Shown piece by piece: positions 25,795 to 34,549 of a DNA stretch of 54,707 nucleotides. The stretch covers positions 1 through 54,707 of the forward strand of contig JAZOUO010000080.1 in assembly GCA_045658225.1 (NCBI GenBank). Direction: 5' to 3'. A model generated the notes under the pieces. It ran no database searches and was not told the DNA's origin. It saw only the letters and a program-made list of their open reading frames with translations. Position 1 is the stretch's first letter. Every line of letters begins with the position of its first letter. A program made the position numbers and the translations under genes. Source of the DNA: SVTX01 sp045658225 (GTDB lineage: Bacteria; Bacillota; Clostridia; Oscillospirales; CAG-272).

Positions 25795-26520
25795 ATGAGC
25801 GTTTATGAGATCAACAGCGCAAAGGATTGCGTGTATGGTAATTCTTATGTCGGCAGAGGCATAATGATAGGTAAAACAGCAGATGGAAAAAAAGCCGCTT
25901 TTGCTTATTTTATAATGGGAAGAAGCGCGAACAGCCGCAATAGAGTCTTCTCTGAAAAGGAGAATGGCGAGGTCATAATCTACCCCTATGATTATTCAAA
26001 GGTTGAGGACCCATCACTTATAATTTACTCTCCCGTAAAGGTTTGGGAGAACAAGGTCATCGTCACAAACGGAGATCAGACAGACACCATATATGATTTT
26101 GTCAAGGAAAATAAGTCCTTTGAGGACGCGCTTGACACGCGTTGCTTTGAGCCCGACGGACCCAACTGGACGCCCAGAATAAGCGGAATGATTACTCTTG
26201 GACAGGGTGATTTTACATACAAGATGAGCATTCTCAAGTCTGCGGACGCAGAGGGTACTGCTTGCAACAGATATACCTATTCATATCCCGCGCTTTCTGG
26301 ACTTGGACATTTCATTCACACCTATCAGCACGACGGAAATCCCATTCCTACCTTCTGCGGAGAGCCCGAAAGAGTTGCTATCCCTGACAACATCGACGAT
26401 TTTGTGTCTGAAATCTGGGAAAATCTTGACGCTGACAATAAAATCTCTATCTACGCTCGCTACATCGACCTTGAGTCTGGCGAGTGCGAGAGCAGAATGA
26501 TAAACAAATATTCCAAATAA
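25795..26520 (+). CDS. purO: IMP cyclohydrolase, PurO-like
   Basis: The product is predicted to close FAICAR to IMP, the last step of purine synthesis. The 241-residue protein matches the archaeal-type PurO fold family by eye: the N-terminal NSYVGRGIMIGKTADGKKA, AYFIMGRSANSRNRVF, TRCFEPDGPNWTPRISG and GHFIHTYQHDGNP. The next gene, 22 bases on, is a stand-alone AICAR formyltransferase, so together they replace the usual fused PurH. Translation initiation may depend on the hairpin at 25754-25783. Confidence 0.88.
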   Translation: MSVYEINSAKDCVYGNSYVGRGIMIGKTADGKKAAFAYFIMGRSANSRNRVFSEKENGEVIIYPYDYSKVEDPSLIIYSPVKVWENKVIVTNGDQTDTIYDFVKENKSFEDALDTRCFEPDGPNWTPRISGMITLGQGDFTYKMSILKSADAEGTACNRYTYSYPALSGLGHFIHTYQHDGNPIPTFCGEPERVAIPDNIDDFVSEIWENLDADNKISIYARYIDLESGECESRMINKYSK

Positions 26521-26542
26521 TCTCATAAGCGAGGGCAGAACA

Positions 26543-27727
26543 ATGAATCAGTTTGAACTTAAGTACGGATGCAACCCCAATCAGAAGCCTGCGAAAATTT
26601 ATATGGAGAACGGCGCAGAGCTTCCTATACAGGTGCTCAACGGCAGACCTGGATACATAAACTTTCTTGACGCGTTCAACTCCTATCAGCTTGTAAAGGA
26701 GCTTAAAGAAGCTCTTGGACTCCCTGCGGTCACGTCCTTCAAGCACGTAAGCCCCACGTCTGCGGCAGTTGGCCTTCCGCTTCCCGAAAAGCTCAAGAAG
26801 GCTTGCTTTGTTGATGACATTGAGGGTCTTGACGAGTCCCCCTTGGCTTGTGCTTACGCAAGAGCGAGAGGAACGGACAGAATGTGCTCCTTTGGTGACT
26901 GGGTGGCTCTTTCGGACGTCTGTGACGCCACGACCGCTAAAATGATAGCTCGCGAGGTATCCGACGGAATTATCGCTCCCGGCTATGAGCCCGAGGCACT
27001 TGAGATACTCAAGGGCAAGAGAAAGGGAAATTACAATATTGTTCAGATTGACCCTGATTACGTGCCTGCAGAGGTAGAGACCAAGCAGGTCTTTGGAATT
27101 ACCTTTGAGCAGGGAAGAAACAACTATAAAATAAGCGCGGATATTCTTCAGAATATTGTCACAGCAAACAAGGATATGCCAAAGTCCGCTATCCGTGACC
27201 TCGTTGTTGCGCTTATAACACTCAAATATACACAGTCAAACTCGGTATGTTTTGCAGTTGACGGTCAGGCTATCGGCGTTGGCGCAGGTCAGCAGTCCAG
27301 AGTACATTGCACACGTCTTGCGGGCGGCAAGGCTGACACCTGGTTCCTCCGTCAGAGCGATAAGGTGCTGAATTTGCCCTTCAAGTCCACGCTTGGACGC
27401 CCTGACAGAGATAACGTCATTGACGGATACATCAATCAGAACGAGGAGGACGTTTGCGCTGACGGCAACTGGCAGAAATACTTTACCGAACAGCCCGAGC
27501 CCTTCACAAAGGAGGAGCAGAGAGCTTATCTTGACACCATTGACGGCGTAGCACTCGGCTCGGACGCATTCTTCCCCTTCAGCGACAATATTGAGCGCGC
27601 GAAGAAGTCGGGAGTTAAGTACATAGCAGAGCCCGGCGGCTCTATCCGTGATGGCGTAGTCATTGAGTGCTGCGGCAAGTACGGCATTTCTATGGCGTTT
27701 ACTGGAATGAGACTGTTCCACCATTGA
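26543..27727 (+). CDS. Stand-alone AICAR formyltransferase (PurH N10-formyl-THF domain)
   Basis: The enzyme transfers a formyl group from 10-formyl-tetrahydrofolate to AICAR. The 394-residue protein corresponds to the C-terminal formyltransferase domain of PurH: LKYGCNPNQKPA, VTSFKHVSPTSAAVG (with the catalytic Lys-His), YTQSNSVCFAVDGQAIGVGAGQQSRVHC and the terminal MAFTGMRLFHH. There is no MGS-fold cyclohydrolase domain; that role falls to the PurO-like protein upstream. Ribosome site GAGGG precedes the ATG. A terminator follows. Confidence 0.94.
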   Translation: MNQFELKYGCNPNQKPAKIYMENGAELPIQVLNGRPGYINFLDAFNSYQLVKELKEALGLPAVTSFKHVSPTSAAVGLPLPEKLKKACFVDDIEGLDESPLACAYARARGTDRMCSFGDWVALSDVCDATTAKMIAREVSDGIIAPGYEPEALEILKGKRKGNYNIVQIDPDYVPAEVETKQVFGITFEQGRNNYKISADILQNIVTANKDMPKSAIRDLVVALITLKYTQSNSVCFAVDGQAIGVGAGQQSRVHCTRLAGGKADTWFLRQSDKVLNLPFKSTLGRPDRDNVIDGYINQNEEDVCADGNWQKYFTEQPEPFTKEEQRAYLDTIDGVALGSDAFFPFSDNIERAKKSGVKYIAEPGGSIRDGVVIECCGKYGISMAFTGMRLFHH

Positions 27728-27730
27728 TAC

Positions 27731-27765
27731 AAAAACAGACGCAAAGCATATTTGCGTCTGTTTTC
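27731..27765 (+). terminator. Terminator of the purO-AICAR formyltransferase unit
   Basis: AAACAGACGCAAA pairs with TTTGCGTCTGTTT around GCATA, followed by T residues. Confidence 0.88.
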
Positions 27766-27850
27766 AATTTATGAGAATAGATATATTCCACAAAATAAAA
27801 ACTTTACTTTGTGACAAACGGAGAATTTTTACCTTTTGGCAATTTAAGTC

Positions 27851-27879
27851 TTGAAAAAAAGGGAAAAATGTATTAAAAT
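27851..27879 (+). promoter_or_regulatory. Promoter of the DUF1846 gene
   Basis: TTGAAA (27851-27856), a 17-base spacer and TAAAAT (27874-27879) precede the ATG by about 36 bases. Confidence 0.7.
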
Positions 27880-27914
27880 ATAACTGTTATTTTGTTTATC
27901 TTGCGGGGGTAATT

Positions 27915-29372
27915 ATGCATAGCATTGGATTCGACAGTGACAAATACACGCGACTTCAGTCCGAAAAAATTATGGAGAGAATATCTGAGTTTGGCGGCAA
28001 GCTTTTTGACGACTATCACGCGTCCAGAGTTCTTCCGGGCTTTTGTCCCGACAGCAAGATAAAAATGCTCCTGAAAATGAAGGAGGACGCAGAGACCATC
28101 ATTGTAGTTTCCGCATCAGCGATAGAGCAGAATAAGACTCGCGGAGACCTCGGAATTACTTACGACGTTGACGCGTTGAGACTTATAGACGCATTCCACG
28201 AGATAGGAATTTCGGTCTGCGGTGTGGTAGTGACTCAGTACACAGGTCAGCCTAGCGCAGATGCATTCATCAAGAGACTTGGCAATCTTGGTGTGCCCGC
28301 GTATAAGCACTATCCAATTGAGGGCTATCCTTCAAACATTTCAAAAATTGTCAGCGACGAGGGATACGGTGCTAACGAGTATATACAGACCACAAAGCCG
28401 CTTGTCGTTGTGACTGCCCCCGGTCCCGGAAGTGGAAAAATGGCGACTTGTCTATCCCAGCTTTATCACGATAACAAGCGCGGAATCAAGGCCGGATATG
28501 CGAAATTTGAGACCTTCCCTGTGTGGAATCTTCCTCTCAAGCACCCCGTAAACGTTGCGTATGAGGCGGCAACGCTTGACCTCAACGACGTCAATATGAT
28601 AGATCATTATCACCTTGCCGCGACAGGACAGACTGCGGTAAATTACAACCGAGATATTGAGATCTTCCCTGTGCTTAAGGCTATTTTTGATAAGATCTAC
28701 GGCGAATGTCCCTATAAATCCCCCACCGAAATGGGAGTAAACATGGCTGGATACTGTATTTTTGACGAGGAGGCCGTGGCAAAAGCGTCAAAGACTGAGA
28801 TCGCAAGACGTTATTATAACGCGTTGTGCCGCAAGAGAAACGGAAATGCCGATGCCGAGGAGATATACAAGGCTGAGCTTATTATGAATCAGGTTGGAAT
28901 AGACGGAAATTACAGACAGGTGGTTGTTGCGTCTACAAAAAAAGCAGAGGAGACCTGCAAGCCCGCAACGGCAATAGAACTTCCCGACGGAATTGTGACG
29001 GGAAAGACGTCGAAGCTTATGGGCTCGTCTGCCGCTGCACTTCTTAACGCGCTTAAAAAGCTTGGCGGAATTGATGATTCCTATCTGTTGTTGCCGCTTG
29101 AGATAATTGAGCCCATTCAGAGGCTCAAGATTGACAATCTCGGCAATCATAACCCGAGACTCCACGCCGACGAGATACTTATCGCGCTTGCTATTGCGGC
29201 TACCACGGATCCCATAGCGGCTAAAGCCATGGAGCAGCTTCCCAAGCTCCGCGGATGCGAGGCGCACACGTCGGTTATCGTGTCGTCTGTTGATAAGGGA
29301 GTTTACAGAAAGCTGGGTCTGAATCTGACCTGCTCGCCTGTTTACGAGACGAAGAAGCTTTATCATAAGTAA
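27915..29372 (+). CDS. DUF1846 family protein
   Basis: The 485-residue protein is full length for DUF1846, a conserved family of unknown function found widely in Bacillota. It opens IGFDSDKYTRLQSEKIMERI and has SASAIEQNKTRGDLGITYD, a P-loop-like TAPGPGSGKMATCLSQLYHD near 178 and NMAGYCIFDEEAV, all typical. The GPGSGKM loop suggests nucleotide binding, but no activity is established that I can cite. A GGGGG ribosome site precedes the ATG. It has its own promoter and is followed by a repeat element, not by another gene. Confidence 0.92.
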   Translation: MHSIGFDSDKYTRLQSEKIMERISEFGGKLFDDYHASRVLPGFCPDSKIKMLLKMKEDAETIIVVSASAIEQNKTRGDLGITYDVDALRLIDAFHEIGISVCGVVVTQYTGQPSADAFIKRLGNLGVPAYKHYPIEGYPSNISKIVSDEGYGANEYIQTTKPLVVVTAPGPGSGKMATCLSQLYHDNKRGIKAGYAKFETFPVWNLPLKHPVNVAYEAATLDLNDVNMIDHYHLAATGQTAVNYNRDIEIFPVLKAIFDKIYGECPYKSPTEMGVNMAGYCIFDEEAVAKASKTEIARRYYNALCRKRNGNADAEEIYKAELIMNQVGIDGNYRQVVVASTKKAEETCKPATAIELPDGIVTGKTSKLMGSSAAALLNALKKLGGIDDSYLLLPLEIIEPIQRLKIDNLGNHNPRLHADEILIALAIAATTDPIAAKAMEQLPKLRGCEAHTSVIVSSVDKGVYRKLGLNLTCSPVYETKKLYHK

Positions 29373-29377
29373 TATAT

Positions 29378-29693
29378 GATACTTTTTGCCAATAGCTGCA
29401 AAAAGTATCCCAAAAAAGTCACAAAAGGGGCGGGAGGTTGCGATTCCTCCCGCCCCTTTGAACCCCACCCACACAAACGCCTGCTCGGGCGCCGTTCATA
29501 GTGGCTAAGATGGGGAATTTCCGTAGAGAATATTACCCTGCCGTGTGCCGGAGGCACACAGGGTTGGGGAGATCTTTAAGAGGGGAAGGGGTTGTCGGGT
29601 GCTCTGAAAGAGCAAATTTCACGGTAGTGAAATTACGACGCATTCCCCTCTTAAACGGCTTTTTGGTGACTTTGCAGCTGTTGGCAAAGTCAC
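29378..29693 (+). repeat. Modular hairpin intergenic element, copy A
   Basis: From left to right it contains a terminal hairpin GATACTTTTTGC/GCAAAAAGTATC with loop caatagct (29378-29409) and a G/C hairpin of 14 pairs with loop ttgcgatt (29424-29459). Next come a mini-hairpin GTGTGCC-gga-GGCACAC (29543-29559) and a long-range clamp TTTAAGAGGGGAA (29575-29587) with TTCCCCTCTTAAA (29643-29655). The clamp encloses two mini-hairpins (29601-29613, 29615-29634), and a right-end hairpin GTGACTTTGC/GCAAAGTCAC (29666-29693) closes the element. It starts six bases after the DUF1846 stop and shares plan and loops with copies B and D. Confidence 0.8.
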
Positions 29694-29702
29694 AAAGAAA
29701 AG

Positions 29703-29900
29703 GGCGGGATTCGAACCCTCACATCAAAATGCGGTGCATTTTGATGTTTAGTGTTTCTGCTTACCCTTGCGGTGATACCAAAAGATGTGTCTGTGGGCAT
29801 AAACAAAGATGCGCGGGATTCTGAACCCTGCAAAGCATACGCTTTGCGATCGAGTTTTGCTGACGCAAAACATCGCCCTCCCTGAAAGCGTAAACGCTTT
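29703..29900. repeat. Mini-hairpin array with T-arm-like fragments before tRNA-Arg
   Basis: Perfect hairpins include ACATCAAAATGC-ggt-GCATTTTGATGT, GCAAAGC-atac-GCTTTGC, GTTTTGC-tgac-GCAAAAC and GAAAGCG-taaa-CGCTTTC. Two stretches (near 29703 and 29815) read, on the minus strand, like tRNA T-arms (GGGTTCGAATCCC and a degenerate form). No complete tRNA can be folded here. Open frames across this region are artefacts. Confidence 0.55.
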
Positions 29901-29916
29901 CGGGTCACGGGAAGAA

Positions 29917-29993
29917 GAATCCCTTACGGCGCACGCAAAAAACCGAGCACCACAGATGTGGTACTCGGTTTTTTGGCACGCCGTAAGGGATTC
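29917..29993. repeat. Inverted duplication of the tRNA-Arg 3' end and its terminator
   Basis: GAATCCCTTACGGCG (29917-29931) is the exact inverse complement of 29979-29993, the T-arm/acceptor part of the tRNA gene. The match continues, with few changes, through the terminator stem to the centre near 29956, so 77 bases form one long imperfect palindrome. Confidence 0.8.
29938..29973 (-). terminator. Terminator of tRNA-Arg
   Basis: ACCGAGCACCACA (29942-29954) pairs with TGTGGTACTCGGT; the minus-strand transcript ends in a run of T from 29943 downward. It is bidirectional. Confidence 0.85.
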
Positions 29994-30050
29994 GAACCCC
30001 CGACCTTTTGGTTCGTAGCCAAACACTCTATCCAGCTGAGCTAACGGCGC
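29974..30050 (-). tRNA. tRNA-Arg(ACG)
   Basis: The minus strand folds into a standard cloverleaf. The acceptor stem is GCGCCGT with ACGGCGT, the D arm contains AGCTGGATA, the anticodon stem TTTGG/CCAAA holds loop CTACGAA (anticodon ACG), and the T loop is TTCGAAT. The discriminator is G and CCA is encoded. Anticodon ACG is read as ICG after deamination in most bacteria. The T stem ends in two G-T pairs. Confidence 0.96.
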
Positions 30051-30081
30051 ATATATAAGTCGTACGATTTCGTACTTAAAC

Positions 30082-30109
30082 ATTATAGCACAAAAAATAC
30101 TTTTGTCAA
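30082..30109 (-). promoter_or_regulatory. Promoter of tRNA-Arg
   Basis: On the minus strand TTGACA (30109-30104), a 16-base spacer and TATAAT (30087-30082) lie 32 bases before the tRNA; the leader contains a GTACGA/TCGTAC hairpin. Confidence 0.85.
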
Positions 30110-30234
30110 GACTATTTTTTAAAAAATGCAAAAATATTTATCAGTCTTTTAAAAAAATAGCGGAAATTTTGAAATTTTTGCGTCCTTTTTCCCTAAACAA
30201 CCACTCTCAGATGTCAAAAAAACTGACTTTTATC

Positions 30235-30263
30235 TTGACAACCCAAATTTATCGTGATACAAT
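30235..30263 (+). promoter_or_regulatory. Promoter of lysK
   Basis: TTGACA (30235-30240), a 17-base spacer and TACAAT (30258-30263). No T-box is present in the 77-base leader. The stretch 30110-30234 shows nothing I can support. Confidence 0.85.
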
Positions 30264-30340
30264 ATTATGAATGTTAAATTAAAATGCGAAAGAATGTCCG
30301 AAAATAAAAGAGATTTCAAAAAGTGAAAGGAATGACAGGT

Positions 30341-32401
30341 ATGCATTGGTCAGAAGAAATTGCAGAACGAATAATTAAGAAAAATCCCGATAAGGCTGAG
30401 TACGTCTGCGCGGCAGGTGTAAGCCCCTCAGGCTCGGTACACATCGGAAACTTCAGAGATATAGCAACGAGCCTTTTCGTTGTAAAAGCACTTGAAAAGA
30501 AGGGCAAAAAGGCTCGCCTCCTTATTTCGTGGGACGAGTTTGACCGTTGCCGTAAGATTCCCGCAAATGTTCAGGCGGTTGTTGGTGACACATACGACAA
30601 GTACATCGGCTGCTCCTACGTTGACATTCCCGACCCCTGGGGGTGTCATGAAAATTATGCGAAGCACTTTGAGGATGAGTTCCTTCGTGGAATATCGCCT
30701 TTCGGCATCAAGCTTGATTGCAGATATCAGGCAGAGATGTACCGTTCGGGCAAGTACAGAGACAATCTTATTTTGGCTCTCCGCAAGAGAGGTGAGATTT
30801 TCGAGATTCTCGACTCTTTCAAGACAAAGGATATGACCAAGACCGAGGAGGAAAGACTCGCACAGCACGACGCTGACAAGGCAGAGTACTATCCCGTAAG
30901 CATTTTCTGTCCCGAATGTCGCACGGACTTTACAAAGATCACATCCATAAACGATGATTGCACCGAGGCGGAGTTTACCTGCCGTTGCGGTCACCACGGA
31001 AGCTTCAATTTCCTCAATAACTTTGACTGCAAGCTTGGTTGGAAGGTTGACTGGGCAATGAGATGGATGTACGAGCAGGTTGACTTCGAGCCCGGCGGAA
31101 AGGATCACTCCGCGCCCACAGGCTCTTACAACAACTCCAAGATAATTGCAAAGAAGATATACAACCACGACGCTCCCATATACCAGGGATACGAGTTTAT
31201 CGGTATCAAGGGCGTTGCGGGCAAGATGTCCTCGTCCTCGGGTCTTAATATGACCCCCGAAACACTCCTCAAGCTCTATCAGCCCGAGATCATTCTCTGG
31301 CTTTACTCCAAGACCGAGCCTGTAAAGGCGTTTGACTTCTGCTTTGACGACGGAATACTTCGTCAGTACTTCGAGTTTGACAAGATGTATAACGAGTATA
31401 TTTCTGGTAATGCTAGCGAATATAACGCGTCGGTTATGTATAATTGCGTAATTGAGGGCAGAACTCTTGACACCGTTCCTATGGGACTTCTTGTTCAGCT
31501 CGGAAGTATCGTTGACTTCAACGTTCCCATGCTCGAGACCGTGTTTGAAAAGATCGGAACGCCCTATAAGTACGAGCAGTTTGCGGACAGACTTGACAGA
31601 GCAAAGTTCTGGCTTGAAAAGTGCGCGCCCGACCAGGTCAACAAGCTCAGAGAGACAAGAAACTTTGAGGTCTGGGGCGAGCTTGATGAAAATGAAAAGA
31701 AGGCAATAGCACTTCTTCATAATTACATTGCCAAGGGTGGATACACGCTTGACGAGCTCAACGCCGAGCTTTACGCAATACCCAAGAAAGTTTATCCCGA
31801 GCTTGTCGACTCTCCCAAGGAGCTCAAGGCAGTTCAGGGCAAGTTCTTCAAGACAATATATAAGCTCCTTATTGACAAGGATCAGGGCCCGAGACTTTAT
31901 CTCTTCCTTTATGCGATAGATAGCGACAGATTCGTCGGACTTCTTGACTTCTCCTACGAAAAGACCGAAGACGAGATTGCTATCGAGAACGCGGCGGCAG
32001 AGGCAGAGGCTGAGGCGAACAAGGTAGAAGAAAGAGTCTATGGCGAGCCTGATCCCGTACAGCCCGTCAAGGAGGAGCTTGTAAGCATGGATGACTTTGG
32101 CAAGCTTGACCTCAGAGTTTGCAAGATAGTCAAGTGTCAGGAGATAAGAAAGTCTCACTCCTGCTATAAGCTGACGTTGAACGACGGCATTGGCGAGAGA
32201 GTTATTGTGTCCAGCATCAAGCACGATTACAAGGCAGAAGAGCTTGTTGGCAAAAAGATAATTGTTATCGCAAACCTCACTCCCACGAGAATTACGGGTG
32301 TTAACAGCAACGGTATGCTACTTGCGGCAACAAATAATGCTTGCGGATGCAAGGTTATATTCGTTGACGACTCTGTTCCCGAGGGCACGGCTATACACTA
32401 A
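30341..32401 (+). CDS. lysK: Class I lysyl-tRNA synthetase with C-terminal tRNA-binding domain
   Basis: The enzyme charges tRNA-Lys with a class I Rossmann core, unlike the class II LysS of most bacteria. The 686-residue product has the HIGH-type motif SVHIGN (about 32-37), a zinc-ribbon-like region with CPEC and CRCG near 190-225, and the KMSKS-type GKMSSSSG near 295. A helical anticodon domain runs to about 545. After a charged Ala/Glu linker, residues from about 585 form an extra OB-fold tRNA-binding domain (DFGKLDLRVCKIVKCQEI and GMLLAATN) as in the C-terminus of MetRS and Trbp111. GAAAGGA sits nine bases before the chosen ATG. Confidence 0.93.
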   Translation: MHWSEEIAERIIKKNPDKAEYVCAAGVSPSGSVHIGNFRDIATSLFVVKALEKKGKKARLLISWDEFDRCRKIPANVQAVVGDTYDKYIGCSYVDIPDPWGCHENYAKHFEDEFLRGISPFGIKLDCRYQAEMYRSGKYRDNLILALRKRGEIFEILDSFKTKDMTKTEEERLAQHDADKAEYYPVSIFCPECRTDFTKITSINDDCTEAEFTCRCGHHGSFNFLNNFDCKLGWKVDWAMRWMYEQVDFEPGGKDHSAPTGSYNNSKIIAKKIYNHDAPIYQGYEFIGIKGVAGKMSSSSGLNMTPETLLKLYQPEIILWLYSKTEPVKAFDFCFDDGILRQYFEFDKMYNEYISGNASEYNASVMYNCVIEGRTLDTVPMGLLVQLGSIVDFNVPMLETVFEKIGTPYKYEQFADRLDRAKFWLEKCAPDQVNKLRETRNFEVWGELDENEKKAIALLHNYIAKGGYTLDELNAELYAIPKKVYPELVDSPKELKAVQGKFFKTIYKLLIDKDQGPRLYLFLYAIDSDRFVGLLDFSYEKTEDEIAIENAAAEAEAEANKVEERVYGEPDPVQPVKEELVSMDDFGKLDLRVCKIVKCQEIRKSHSCYKLTLNDGIGERVIVSSIKHDYKAEELVGKKIIVIANLTPTRITGVNSNGMLLAATNNACGCKVIFVDDSVPEGTAIH

Positions 32402-32417
32402 AATATAATTTTAACTA

Positions 32418-32456
32418 CAAAAAGCAGACACGAAAGCTTGTGTCTGCTTTTTTATA
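32418..32456. terminator. Bidirectional terminator between lysK and the U32 gene
   Basis: AAAAGCAGACAC pairs with GTGTCTGCTTTT around GAAAGCTT, with T runs on both strands. Confidence 0.88.
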
Positions 32457-34503
32457 TTCTTCTTATTGGGGTATCGGCTGTGAGGTTGTTTTTGTATCGA
32501 TTTATTATGTTATCTACCTCTTGCGCCGTCTCCGTCGTGAACAAAAAGACCTGATTTGTCACGCCCGCGCGGGAAAGCTCATTTTGCTTGTCCGCCATAT
32601 ACGTGGGCGCGCTGTTGTATATAACGTTTCTGTGTTGCCACTCGCGAATGACGGGGAACGTAAAGCTTCGGCGGTCTTTTATCTCAATGTGTTTTGTAGA
32701 TATTTCGCTTTCGCGACAGCTCATATACTTGTCACAGCGCTCGCACCCATATAGGTCGCGGATGATGCACTTTTCAAGCGTCATAAGGGGAAGGCGACCG
32801 TAGACTATGGTTGACACGTCTCCCGAAACATCTCGCATCTGCGGCAAGGTCAGCTCGGGGGAGAGATTGATATTTGAAACGCCAAGACTTTCAAGAAATC
32901 TGACGGTGTGGTTGTTTGTGACGTTAAATCTGAAGTCGCCGAAAATCTCAAGCCCCTTGTTTTCTACAAGAGATAGGTTTCCGATATTGCCCACCATGGC
33001 ACAGGTCGCGCCATTTTTTATTGCTTCGTCTATAAGCCTTTGAGCTGATGACTTTTCACTGTCGAATATGACGGGTGGCAGAATAAAGCCGTCTGCTGTG
33101 CCATCAAATCTTTCAAGCGGCAGAAACGTTTTGTCAAAATACTCTTTTGCCTTGTCTGTTATCTGTGACGCGAACAAAAATCTTCCGATTTTTTGAGATT
33201 TGCGAGGGCTATAGGACAAGGGCACATCTGCCTTTTGAATTGTAGGAATATGCTTTTGTGTCAAAGCCGCTATAAGCTTGTCGACTGCCGCGCGGCGAAG
33301 ATTATTGAGTCTTGAGATTGGGAGTATCAAGCCCTTGTCAAGCGAGACTATAATACCCTCGGCAACAAACGGGGTATCTCCAAGCTTTGAGACACTTCTG
33401 CGGATGCTGTCCTCATCAAGCGGAGCGTTGATTGCCTGCATCGGAATATCGCCCTCTGCCGCGACGGTGATATTCTTATAGCTTAAAGTCAATGTGCAGG
33501 GGGTATTTGCTTTCAAGATCATCGACATCTGTACAGGGAGCTTGCGAGTGATTTTTGTAAATTTATCTGCCGAGAGAGACGCGTCCTTGTCGGACTGCGA
33601 GCGAACTCCCAGCATTTTTTTGTTTATGTTTCGGGTGAAATATCCGTCGGTAAAGCCGCCGCGCGAGAATATGTCCGAGAGCTTTTGCATTTCCTGCGGA
33701 GTTGCGTTCCTTTGCTCATCAAGCAGGGTTCTCCATATCGCAGTCACACCTCTGACGTATTCTGGAGACTTCATTCTACCCTCAATTTTAAGCGAGTGGA
33801 CGCCCGCATCGAGAATTTTCGTCACGTGTGGGGCGAGGGATAAGTCCTTTAGAGAGAGGGGGTAGCCGTTGCCCGAGGAACATTCCGAGCAAGAGTAGGG
33901 CAGACGGCAGGGTTGGGCGCATAGACCGCGATTTCCGCTTCTGCCGCCGACTATTGAGGAGAACAGGCATTGACCCGAGTGGGAGACGCAAAGTGCGCCG
34001 TGCGTGAAAATTTCGACCTCAAGGGGATTATCGGATACAAGTGTCTTTATATCCTCAAACGAAAGCTCGCGTGCGGGAACAAGTCTTGAAAAACCCATTT
34101 TTTGCAGCGCTATACCTGCCGACGCATTGTGAGCCGACATCTGCGTGCTGGCGTGAAGCTCCATTTCGGGAATGCGTGCGCGGAGGAGTGATGCCGCACC
34201 TATATCTGCCACGATAAACGCGTCAATTCCGCACTCTGCCATCTCCTCGGCGCAAGCCAAAAAGCCCTCCTTTTCCTTGTCAAAAAGTAGGGTGTTAAGC
34301 GTGGTATATACCTTTACGCCGTAAGCATGGGCAAGACGCACGCAGTCGGACAGCTCATCGCGGGTGAAGTTTTTTGCGTTTATTCGGGCATTAAAAGAGG
34401 TGCCGCCCAAATAAATTGCATCGGCACCTCCGTCAACAGCCGCAAAAAAGGCGTCCTTTGAGCCTGCGGGGCTTAACAATTCGGGAAGAGATTTACTTGT
34501 CAT
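32452..34503 (-). CDS. U32 family peptidase / RlhA-type protein with DUF3656-like tail
   Basis: The 683-residue protein opens LPELLSPAGSKDAFFAAVDGG, has ELHASTQMSAHN near 105, and the U32 signature region with FTHGALCVSHSGQCLFSS, GNRGLCAQPCR and later LKIEGRMKSPEYV. In E. coli the U32 protein RlhA hydroxylates a 23S rRNA cytidine; whether this one modifies RNA or acts otherwise is not shown. Cys pairs in the HGALC/GQC/LCAQPC region suit an iron-sulfur site. The longer C-terminal half fits U32 proteins with a DUF3656-type extension. It starts 46 bases after zapA, so the two form an operon. Confidence 0.88.
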   Translation of the reverse strand: MTSKSLPELLSPAGSKDAFFAAVDGGADAIYLGGTSFNARINAKNFTRDELSDCVRLAHAYGVKVYTTLNTLLFDKEKEGFLACAEEMAECGIDAFIVADIGAASLLRARIPEMELHASTQMSAHNASAGIALQKMGFSRLVPARELSFEDIKTLVSDNPLEVEIFTHGALCVSHSGQCLFSSIVGGRSGNRGLCAQPCRLPYSCSECSSGNGYPLSLKDLSLAPHVTKILDAGVHSLKIEGRMKSPEYVRGVTAIWRTLLDEQRNATPQEMQKLSDIFSRGGFTDGYFTRNINKKMLGVRSQSDKDASLSADKFTKITRKLPVQMSMILKANTPCTLTLSYKNITVAAEGDIPMQAINAPLDEDSIRRSVSKLGDTPFVAEGIIVSLDKGLILPISRLNNLRRAAVDKLIAALTQKHIPTIQKADVPLSYSPRKSQKIGRFLFASQITDKAKEYFDKTFLPLERFDGTADGFILPPVIFDSEKSSAQRLIDEAIKNGATCAMVGNIGNLSLVENKGLEIFGDFRFNVTNNHTVRFLESLGVSNINLSPELTLPQMRDVSGDVSTIVYGRLPLMTLEKCIIRDLYGCERCDKYMSCRESEISTKHIEIKDRRSFTFPVIREWQHRNVIYNSAPTYMADKQNELSRAGVTNQVFLFTTETAQEVDNIINRYKNNLTADTPIRRI

Positions 34504-34549
34504 TCCAAAAAGAGAGCCTTTCTGTTTTCGTGTTTTATGTAGGATTTTA

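Noticed and set aside
29378..29693. CRISPR array
   Set aside because: Hairpins are not evenly spaced direct repeats, stems differ, and no cas genes are present.
29748..30131. Minus-strand open frame containing APLAQLDR-type sequence
   Set aside because: It is the tRNA-Arg gene and the hairpin array translated by accident.
30428..32224. 598-residue minus-strand open frame opposite lysK
   Set aside because: It is a shadow of the LysRS gene, whose motifs and start signals are clear.
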